Below are positions 1-4,070 of a stretch of 5,314 nucleotides of DNA, piece by piece (positions within the stretch are counted from its first letter, which is position 1; each line of letters begins with the position of its first letter). Where the stretch lies: contig JAJRDJ010000179.1 in NCBI GenBank assembly GCA_028678445.1, positions 1 through 5,314 of the forward strand, written 5' to 3'. The DNA comes from Methylococcaceae bacterium. GTDB lineage: Bacteria; Pseudomonadota; Gammaproteobacteria; Methylococcales; Methylococcaceae. A program made the translations under genes and the position numbers. The notes beneath the pieces were generated by a model, which was not told the DNA's origin, searched no databases, and saw only the letters and a list, made by a program, of their open reading frames with translations.

Positions 1-452
1 CCAAGTACCTGGTGTTGGGCTGGGTGGTGATCGTGCTTTATCGAGGACAGATACTGGACATGCCCTGGGCACGGCATGCCGTGCCCCTACTCGTTGCCCT
101 GCTCTTCCTTAGCGTCTTTTTCCAGATGCCGTGGTGCCGCTACCTCTGCCCCTACGGCGCCCTGCTCGGACTGGTAGCGATGGCCTCGCTGCTCAAGATC
201 CGCCGATCCTCCCGCCACTGCGTGCGCTGCCACCAGTGCGACCACCGCTGTCCCGCCAACCTGCCGGTGATGCTGCGCACCACCGTGCGCTCGCCGGAGT
301 GCTTCGCCTGCTACCGCTGCGTCGACGGCTGCCCCGCCCCCGGCGCCCTGGCCCTCGCCGCTAATGGAAACAGAGCTGTAGCGGCCTGGCTAGTGGGGTT
401 GCTGCTGACATTGATTCTGCTTTCCGGTTTCGGCATTACCTTCGTTATTTGA
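1..452 (+). CDS. Membrane-bound 4Fe-4S polyferredoxin, NapH/NosR/YccM-like (C-terminal part)
   Basis: The frame is open to the left edge, so the 5' end is missing; 149 codons are visible, from position 3 to the TGA at 450-452. Residues below count from that first full codon. A hydrophobic stretch (about 2-13) and a membrane helix (about 26-43) lead into a CRYLCPYGALLG motif (C45, C49), typical of the Fer4_5 membrane region of NapH/NosR-type proteins. Two ferredoxin cluster motifs of the form CxxCxxCxxxCP follow, at C73-C76-C79-C83 and C100-C103-C106-C110, each expected to hold one [4Fe-4S] cluster. A last hydrophobic helix (about 127-149) ends the protein. Members of this group pass electrons between the quinone pool or membrane dehydrogenases and periplasmic or cytoplasmic partners. 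Which partner applies here cannot be told, since no oxidoreductase subunit is visible. A GTG at 12 could be read as a start, but the preceding in-frame codons continue the same hydrophobic segment. The fold call is firm; the subfamily is not. Confidence 0.88.
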   Translation, partial: KYLVLGWVVIVLYRGQILDMPWARHAVPLLVALLFLSVFFQMPWCRYLCPYGALLGLVAMASLLKIRRSSRHCVRCHQCDHRCPANLPVMLRTTVRSPECFACYRCVDGCPAPGALALAANGNRAVAAWLVGLLLTLILLSGFGITFVI

Positions 453-475
453 CGCAGAGACGCGGAGGCGCAGAG
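452..475. repeat. Three-unit octamer tandem repeat after the polyferredoxin gene
   Basis: Three 8-bp units follow one another: ACGCAGAG (452-459), ACGCGGAG (460-467) and GCGCAGAG (468-475), then AAAAG. Unit two differs from unit one at one base, and so does unit three. The first base of the array is the last base of the TGA stop codon. Short arrays of this type are, to my knowledge, scattered between genes in many environmental bacterial genomes. No function is assigned. Confidence 0.7.
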
Positions 476-532
476 AAAAGCTGTTAGAATTTGTCGCCTT
501 TGATGAAAGACAACGCCTGCCCGCAGAGCCCT

Positions 533-560
533 TTGACAAACTCCTTCGAAAAAGTAATAC
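533..560 (+). promoter_or_regulatory. Candidate sigma-70-type promoter of the toxin-antitoxin operon
   Basis: A consensus -35 box TTGACA (533-538) is followed after 16 bases by TAATAC (555-560), a weak -10 box. Transcription would start near 567, about 30 bases before the antitoxin ATG at 599. The surroundings are AT-rich compared with the flanking genes. The -35 match is exact but the -10 match is poor, so the box assignment is tentative. Confidence 0.45.
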
Positions 561-580
561 TTCTTACAGATAATTATTAC
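554..580. promoter_or_regulatory. Candidate antitoxin operator (imperfect inverted repeat)
   Basis: Half-site GTAATACTT (554-562) and half-site AATTATTAC (572-580) are inverted copies matching at 8 of 9 positions, separated by 9 bases. The repeat overlaps the candidate -10 box and lies 18 bases before the antitoxin start. Ribbon-helix-helix antitoxins usually bind such palindromes in their own promoters and repress the operon, more tightly when in complex with the toxin. Position and symmetry are read from the sequence; binding is inferred. Confidence 0.45.
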
Positions 581-598
581 CTGATCTGGAGACCTGGC

Positions 599-883
599 AT
601 GGACACAAAAACATCCCCTCTCAGCGTCAAACTTGACGAGCAGGAGAGAGAAAGGCTCAAGTCGCTGGGCTTGGCCAGAAAACGCTCATCCCACTGGCTG
701 GCGAAACAGGCGATTGCCGAGTTTCTCGATCGGGAGGAGGCCGTGGAACGCTTCAAGCAGGAGAGCGAAGCGGTCTGGGCGGATTATCAAAACAGCGGTA
801 GGGCGGTGCCGCATGCACAGGTTATGGAATGGCTGGCAACCTGGGGAGGCGCTGATGAGGGTGAGGCGCCGCCGTGCGAATAG
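599..883 (+). CDS. Ribbon-helix-helix (CopG/ParD-like) antitoxin
   Basis: A 94-residue protein. Residues about 7-12 (PLSVKL) form the predicted DNA-contacting beta strand, about 13-24 (DEQERERLKSLG) helix A, and about 29-45 helix B with the KRSSHWLAKQAIAEFLDREE pattern usual in CopG/ParD/RHH antitoxins. Residues about 46-82 form a charged C-terminal tail (VWADYQNSGRAVPHAQVMEWL) of the kind that wraps and neutralises a ParE/RelE toxin. The ATG at 599 is preferred because a GGAG Shine-Dalgarno (588-591) lies 7 bases upstream and the RHH fold begins right after it. An upstream in-frame start at 491 would add 36 residues unlike any RHH protein and would run through the candidate promoter and operator. 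The stop overlaps the toxin gene by 10 bases, so the two are probably translationally coupled. The protein is expected to neutralise the toxin and repress the operon. Confidence 0.85.
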   Translation: MDTKTSPLSVKLDEQERERLKSLGLARKRSSHWLAKQAIAEFLDREEAVERFKQESEAVWADYQNSGRAVPHAQVMEWLATWGGADEGEAPPCE

Positions 884-1167
884 TATGGTTGCCGCAGGCC
901 ATCGATGATCTCAAGCGCGTCCGGGAATTTTTGCGCCCACAGAATGTCGAGGCCGCCCAGCGGGCAGTGCTGGCGATCAGCAGGATGGCTGCCGTATTGG
1001 CTGCCAACCCGCGCTTCAGTATGATGGCCAGGGAAACGCCGGACTTTCGCGACGTCGTGATCCCCTTCGGGCGACGCAATTATGTGCTGCGCTACCGCAT
1101 CGACGGCGACGATATTGTCATCGTGGCTTTGCGGCATGTCAGAGAGGTTGGTTTCACCGACCGGTAA
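874..1167 (+). CDS. ParE/RelE-family toxin
   Basis: A 97-residue protein starting at GTG (874), inside the last codons of the antitoxin gene. A strong purine-rich ribosome binding site (GAGGGTGAGG, 857-866) sits 7 bases before it. The layout matches the ParE/RelE fold: a first strand (RIVWLP), two helices (about 8-21 and 24-44, the second leading into NP at 45-46), then strands containing FRDVVIPFGRRNYVLRYRIDGDDIVIVALRHVRE (58-91). The Y-V-L-x-Y-R-I-D-G and H-x-R-E segments near the C-terminus are family hallmarks. RelE-type members cut mRNA on the ribosome and ParE-type members poison DNA gyrase; the sequence alone does not decide between them, although antitoxin type and C-terminus lean to ParE. 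No truncation is visible and the length is normal, so it is probably intact. Confidence 0.87.
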   Translation: MRIVWLPQAIDDLKRVREFLRPQNVEAAQRAVLAISRMAAVLAANPRFSMMARETPDFRDVVIPFGRRNYVLRYRIDGDDIVIVALRHVREVGFTDR

Positions 1168-1202
1168 ACCAGCGGGGCGCCCTCACGAGCGCCCCGCTGG
1201 TT
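1167..1202 (+). terminator. Terminator hairpin of the toxin-antitoxin operon (copy 1 of a duplicated hairpin)
   Basis: A perfect 14-bp stem, AACCAGCGGGGCGC (1167-1180) with its complement at 1189-1202, closes an 8-base loop CCTCACGA. It begins at the last base of the toxin stop codon. The T tract after it is short (TTATTTC), so it is strong in structure but imperfect in its tail. It also lies downstream of the convergent DUF2442 gene and may serve both directions. Bases 1170-1202 recur exactly at 1837-1869. Confidence 0.75.
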
Positions 1203-1222
1203 ATTTCATGATTTTCATACAA

Positions 1223-1242
1223 GGGGCGAGGCGTTGCCTCGC
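1223..1242. repeat. REP-like palindrome (GCGAGGC-gtt-GCCTCGC)
   Basis: Stem GCGAGGC (1226-1232), loop GTT, stem GCCTCGC (1236-1242), preceded by GGG. It lies 12 bases downstream of the DUF2442 stop and resembles the palindrome at 3978-3998 (GGGCGAGGC...GCCTCG). It may be a member of the same dispersed palindromic family, and it could add to termination of the minus-strand pair. Confidence 0.5.
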
Positions 1243-1254
1243 GCACTCTGCAAC

Positions 1255-1533
1255 TTACGACGCTTTGCGATAAGGAAGTTGAAAATTACCGGCGACAATC
1301 CCGGGCACGGTAATGTCTTCGTCGAGATTTTCCCAACGTAGGGCATAACCGTCCAACCGTAGGGACACTTCCTGAAGCTGTTCATCAGTCGCTTTGGCTA
1401 AAAGACGGAAACGATCGGCAGGGAAACCGATTATCCGTCCATCCGTGAGTTCCAAAAAGACTGTTCGCTTCTCAACCCAGACCTTGATTGCAACCGGCTC
1501 GGCAATTTCTTTTTCATGCGTCGTGGTGATCAT
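1255..1533 (-). CDS. DUF2442 domain protein
   Basis: A 92-residue protein that looks like a full-length DUF2442 protein. Hallmarks are a strand pair with VFLELTDGRIIGFPADRF (about 25-42), an amphipathic stretch (about 43-60), and the C-terminal signature WENLDEDITVPGIVAG (67-82). The start at 1533 is supported by a GGAG site 7 bases upstream, located inside the DUF4160 gene. Its first 20 bases overlap the end of that gene in another frame, which suggests coupled translation. The DUF2442 family has structural members but no agreed biochemical role. It is often found beside DUF4160, and the pair has the size and layout of a toxin-antitoxin module, which is an inference only. No catalytic motif is recognisable. 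Confidence 0.85.
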   Translation of the reverse strand: MITTTHEKEIAEPVAIKVWVEKRTVFLELTDGRIIGFPADRFRLLAKATDEQLQEVSLRLDGYALRWENLDEDITVPGIVAGNFQLPYRKAS

Positions 1534-1750
1534 GATATTTCTCCAACAGTAGCTCCAAATGGTCGAAAATCAGCTTTTCAATCTCCCGTAAAGTGACGGG
1601 AGCGATTCCTTTATTCCTTGCCAGGCGAACAGGCACGAGCCAAAATTTGCATTCACCTTCAGGTGTCGCCACATGGATATGTGGCGGTTCAACTCCCTCG
1701 TCCGAATAGAAATGAAATCGCCAGGATCCTACTCGTAGAACAGTTGGCAT
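1514..1750 (-). CDS. DUF4160 domain protein
   Basis: A 78-residue protein with the complete DUF4160 pattern: N-terminal MPTVLRVGSWRFHFYSDEG (1-19), the invariant-looking EPPHIHV (21-27), KFWL (35-38), PVRLARNKG (40-48) and a C-terminal LREIEKLIFDHLELLLEKY helix. The start at 1750 is chosen because MPTxLR is the usual family N-terminus and an in-frame stop lies close upstream. Its Shine-Dalgarno is poor (GGAG about 14 bases away), so translation of this first gene may be weaker than that of the second. It is the first gene of a two-gene minus-strand operon with DUF2442. Function is unknown; the conserved H24-x-H26 pair could bind a metal or act in catalysis, but that is speculation. Confidence 0.87.
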   Translation of the reverse strand: MPTVLRVGSWRFHFYSDEGVEPPHIHVATPEGECKFWLVPVRLARNKGIAPVTLREIEKLIFDHLELLLEKYHDHHDA

Positions 1751-1795
1751 GCTATGAGCGCAAGCTCCATTTCATTTTCATTACATTGCGTGTCA

Positions 1796-1824
1796 ACTAT
1801 AAAATTCTATGCGTGAACTGTCAA
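1796..1824 (-). promoter_or_regulatory. Strong sigma-70-type promoter of the DUF4160-DUF2442 operon
   Basis: On the minus strand an exact TTGACA (-35, plus-strand 1819-1824) is followed by a 17-base spacer and TATAGT (-10, plus-strand 1796-1801). Spacing is ideal and the -10 differs from TATAAT at one base. Transcription would start near 1789, leaving a leader of about 40 bases before the DUF4160 ATG. A second TTGACA on the same strand overlaps the -10 but lacks a good partner. Confidence 0.72.
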
Positions 1825-1836
1825 ATAGACCATGCA

Positions 1837-1872
1837 CAGCGGGGCGCCCTCACGAGCGCCCCGCTGGTTTTT
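1837..1872 (+). terminator. Duplicated terminator hairpin (copy 2), with T5 tail
   Basis: An 11-bp stem, CAGCGGGGCGC (1837-1847) paired with 1856-1866, closes the same CCTCACGA loop as copy 1. It is followed by GTTTTT on the plus strand, giving a better intrinsic terminator than copy 1. No plus-strand gene lies just upstream, so it is an orphan in that direction. For the minus strand it stands between the end of the VCBS-protein gene and the DUF4160 promoter and could act as an insulating hairpin, but it has no T tract there. Confidence 0.65.
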
Positions 1873-1891
1873 GCACCTGATTTTCTCAATC

Positions 1892-1954
1892 GATCGCGGA
1901 TCACCGATCACGGATCACGGTTCACCAGCAACCGGCCCCCAGCAACCAGCAACC
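1892..1954. repeat. Nine-unit degenerate heptamer tandem array
   Basis: Nine consecutive 7-bp units with no gaps: GATCGCG, GATCACC, GATCACG, GATCACG, GTTCACC, AGCAACC, GGCCCCC, AGCAACC, AGCAACC. They fall into a GATCAC type on the left and an AGCAACC type on the right, with GTTCACC as an intermediate. The array ends 4 bases from the stop codon of the minus-strand VCBS-protein gene, so it would be transcribed as its 3' untranslated region. It has neither the unit size nor the spacer structure of a CRISPR array. Confidence 0.8.
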
Positions 1955-1958
1955 GCCT

Positions 1959-3833
1959 TTACTGCATCTCATAAATCAGCAGCGCACTGTTACCGGAGCC
2001 GGTCTTGAGAAAACCTCCCTGGGAGAACCTGACCAGCATGACGATCTCCGTGGCGCCGTCATTGTCGGCATCGGCCATGCGGAAGTCACCCAGGTAACCG
2101 CCCTGCGGCTTGGTGCGCCAGCGCTCCACCAGTGAATAGCCATCGTAGGCTACCGCCTTGAGGTGACTGTTACTGAAGTTACGTAAAGAGGTGAAGTTGC
2201 GGTTCCCTTCGTTGACCGGCACCAGCACGGTACCGCCCGGTCCCGGCTCAAGACGCGGCGGCAGGAAGACGTAGCGCGTGCCAGCGCCCTGGTCACGTTC
2301 GGGACGCTCGAAGGAAGATTCCGAGCCGCCAAAATAATCCGAGCTCTCCCAGAGGGTGGTGCCGGAAGATTCGAGAACCTGCAGCTTGTCGTTGACGCTG
2401 AGTCGAGCCAGCAGGGGCCGTCCGTCGTAGGCGAAGGGCTGGAAACCGAAAAGGGTCACAACTGATGGCACATCGACGGTGGCACCGCGTTGTAATTGGT
2501 CGCCGTTGCGGGTCACGCGGAAGATCGGCCCGGCAAAATCTTGAGACTGATTAATGATTTCCGGGTTAAGCTCCTGCCCGAGTAGCACAGCCCCCTCGTT
2601 CCCGAGATGAACCTTACGCAGGAAGAATGGCACCATCTTGACGACCGCTTCGAGTTGGCCGTTGCGCATTTCCAGGACCTGAGACCTGACGCTGTTCGTC
2701 AGCACCAGGGAAAGGTAGAGTTCGGCGCGGCCATCGCCATTCAGGTCGAGGGCATCGAGGGTCAGGGCGCTGCCGCTCTGACCCACGGGGTAGTCGGCCA
2801 GCATTTCGAACTGGCCGGCGAGGACCCGCGCCACCACCACGCGGTCCTTGAAACCGAGCGCCACCTCCTGCTTGCCGTCGCCGTCGAGATCAGCCACATC
2901 GACGCCGATCGGCTGCCCATCCATGCGCGGACCGTACCAAACCCCCTCCTTGCTGTCCATCTGGCTGACGATCAACCCCCCGCGCTGACTGTAGCCGGGG
3001 AGGACTCCCTCCGGTCCCGGCTGCGGACTGCTGCCGCCGCCCCCGAAGATTTTGGGGAGCCCGGAGAACATCCCCGGGGAACTGCTGCCGGGGACAGCCG
3101 CCGCCTGGCTGGCAGGGGCCACGATGCTCGCCCCGGACGGCGCCGGGACAACCACCGGGACCGCCGCAACCGACACACCGCTTGGAGCAGCGGGCGCGGG
3201 ACCGCGGCCGAGCTGCTCCGGGCGGTAGAACCGCAGCGGCGAGAAGGCCTGATCCTTGATACCAAGCCCCTGGGCATTGAAGACGAAGATCAGCCCTGGC
3301 TCCATCCCCGGCACCGGGCGCGGCTGGTCGGGCTTGCTCGCCTGGGCGGCGGCGTAGCTCTGCCAGTGCAGTTCGGGCAGCGCCCCCTGCAACTGGGCAA
3401 AGACCCCTCCGCCGTCGCCGGCGTAATCCCAGAAGACCGCCGGCAGGCCGGCAAAGCGTCGCGCCTCCTCGCCGGGCCTCAGTTCACCCTTGGAGGAAAC
3501 GACCGCCACATAAGAATAGCCGCTTTTGACCTTGGTCACGCGCAGTACGGCACGAGTCTCATCCAGCGTCCCGATCACCTTCTTGCTCACCGGGTGGACC
3601 ACCGGCGCACCCTTGGTCATCACCGTGAAGAGGTCGCCAGCCTGGATGCCGGCGGCGGCATCAAGATCGATCAGCCATTCGCTGCCGGCCGGGGCGACCA
3701 GCGTCGCCATCTTCACGCCGAGATCGCGGGCCACGTCCTCCTGGAAGGCGGCGAAGGCAGAGAGGGTGAAGAGCACGGTTGCTCCAAGCGCCATCACAAC
3801 GGTTTTCATCCAGTCGAAACCATGATGCTTCAT
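1959..3833 (-). CDS. Exported VCBS/FG-GAP repeat protein with N-terminal FlgT-C-like region
   Basis: A 624-residue protein. A signal peptide covers about 1-28 (basic start, core MALGATVLFTLSAFA, AFA cleavage motif at 26-28, no lipobox Cys). Residues about 45-127 resemble the C-terminal domain of FlgT and related envelope proteins (IQAGDLFTVMTKG, HPVSKKVIGTL, then a charged segment ending LRPGEEARRF). Residues about 205-285 are a Pro/Ala/Ser/Gly-rich, low-complexity linker. The C-terminal half carries FG-GAP/VCBS calcium-loop motifs at 315-320 (DLDGDG), 363-368 (DLNGDG) and 588-593 (DADNDG), each followed by a hydrophobic strand, as in beta-propeller blades. The start at 3833 has a GAGG site (minus strand) 7 bases upstream; the Met at residue 9 has none. 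The protein probably acts in the periplasm or at the cell surface, with calcium-stabilised blades for binding. Ligand and pathway are unknown. The gene is separated from the porin by a terminator and appears monocistronic. Confidence 0.85.
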   Translation of the reverse strand: MKHHGFDWMKTVVMALGATVLFTLSAFAAFQEDVARDLGVKMATLVAPAGSEWLIDLDAAAGIQAGDLFTVMTKGAPVVHPVSKKVIGTLDETRAVLRVTKVKSGYSYVAVVSSKGELRPGEEARRFAGLPAVFWDYAGDGGGVFAQLQGALPELHWQSYAAAQASKPDQPRPVPGMEPGLIFVFNAQGLGIKDQAFSPLRFYRPEQLGRGPAPAAPSGVSVAAVPVVVPAPSGASIVAPASQAAAVPGSSSPGMFSGLPKIFGGGGSSPQPGPEGVLPGYSQRGGLIVSQMDSKEGVWYGPRMDGQPIGVDVADLDGDGKQEVALGFKDRVVVARVLAGQFEMLADYPVGQSGSALTLDALDLNGDGRAELYLSLVLTNSVRSQVLEMRNGQLEAVVKMVPFFLRKVHLGNEGAVLLGQELNPEIINQSQDFAGPIFRVTRNGDQLQRGATVDVPSVVTLFGFQPFAYDGRPLLARLSVNDKLQVLESSGTTLWESSDYFGGSESSFERPERDQGAGTRYVFLPPRLEPGPGGTVLVPVNEGNRNFTSLRNFSNSHLKAVAYDGYSLVERWRTKPQGGYLGDFRMADADNDGATEIVMLVRFSQGGFLKTGSGNSALLIYEMQ

Positions 3834-3854
3834 GCATTAACCTCACGTTGGGGG

Positions 3855-3884
3855 GATATACAAAATCGTTATATATTAACGCAA
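3855..3884 (-). promoter_or_regulatory. Possible promoter of the VCBS-protein gene
   Basis: In an AT-rich patch the minus strand reads TTGCGT (plus-strand 3879-3884), an 18-base spacer, then TATATC (3855-3860). Both boxes match consensus only partly, and the start would give a very short leader just before the GAGG ribosome site. An alternative -10, TATAAC, lies at 3868-3873. The patch is the most promoter-like part of this gap, but the exact boxes are uncertain. Confidence 0.25.
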
Positions 3885-3931
3885 AGCAGCCGGGAAACCG
3901 AAGCGTTTTTTTGATAGGGGATGCGTACACG

Positions 3932-3951
3932 GGGCGATGCCTGCGTCGCCC
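3932..3951. repeat. REP-like hairpin in the porin/VCBS-gene spacer
   Basis: GGGCGATG (3932-3939) pairs with CGTCGCCC (3944-3951) through 8 pairs, one of them G-T, around a CCTG loop. It is immediately followed by a perfect 12-bp palindrome, CGGTCATGACCG (3951-3962). Both lie in the spacer between two minus-strand genes and code for nothing recognisable. Confidence 0.5.
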
Positions 3952-3977
3952 GGTCATGACCGTGCGTGCCCAATAAC

Positions 3978-3998
3978 GGGCGAGGCATGCCTCGACCC
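3978..3998. repeat. REP-like palindrome (CGAGGCATGCCTCG core)
   Basis: A perfect 14-bp palindrome CGAGGCATGCCTCG (3981-3994) is extended outward by GGG on the left and ACCC on the right with one bulged base. Its GGGCGAGGC arm is shared with the palindrome near 1223-1242. This looks like one member of a family of dispersed GC-rich palindromes. Confidence 0.55.
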
Positions 3999-4007
3999 TA
4001 CGAAAGA

Positions 4008-4039
4008 GGGAAGGCCGGACCTCACGGCCCGGCCTTCCC
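4008..4039 (-). terminator. Terminator hairpin of the porin gene
   Basis: An 11-bp perfect stem, GGGAAGGCCGG (4008-4018) with CCGGCCTTCCC (4029-4039), closes a 10-base loop that contains CCTCACG. It lies about 30 bases beyond the porin stop codon, where a terminator is expected. The minus-strand tail (TCTTTC) is only moderately T-rich. The stem differs from the hairpins at 1167 and 1837 but the loop core is the same. Confidence 0.7.
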
Positions 4040-4070
4040 GGTACATCTCAACCGAACTGCTTGTTGCGAC

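Noticed and set aside
491..598. 36-codon N-terminal extension of the RHH antitoxin from an upstream in-frame start
   Set aside because: It runs through the candidate promoter and operator, has no family resemblance, and the ATG at 599 has a well-placed GGAG site and begins directly with the RHH fold.
787..1137. Minus-strand open frame opposite the toxin gene
   Set aside because: The plus strand there encodes a clear ParE/RelE protein with a ribosome site; the opposite translation has no recognisable features.
1892..1954. Heptamer array as a possible CRISPR array
   Set aside because: Units are 7 bp, contiguous and without spacers, so it is a simple tandem repeat.
1618..1974. Plus-strand open frame across the DUF4160 gene and the intergenic repeats
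   Set aside because: It reads through a promoter, a terminator hairpin and the heptamer array, and has no domain.
3885..3913. Plus-strand intrinsic terminator with a T7 run at the AAGCGTTTTTTT segment
   Set aside because: The preceding sequence forms only a 3-bp stem around GAAA with mismatches, and no plus-strand gene lies upstream.
2607..3914. Long plus-strand open frame opposite the VCBS-protein gene
   Set aside because: Its product is Arg/His/Ala-rich, has no recognisable domain, and is the usual by-product of GC-rich codon use on the opposite strand, where the real gene has a signal peptide and calcium-loop motifs.
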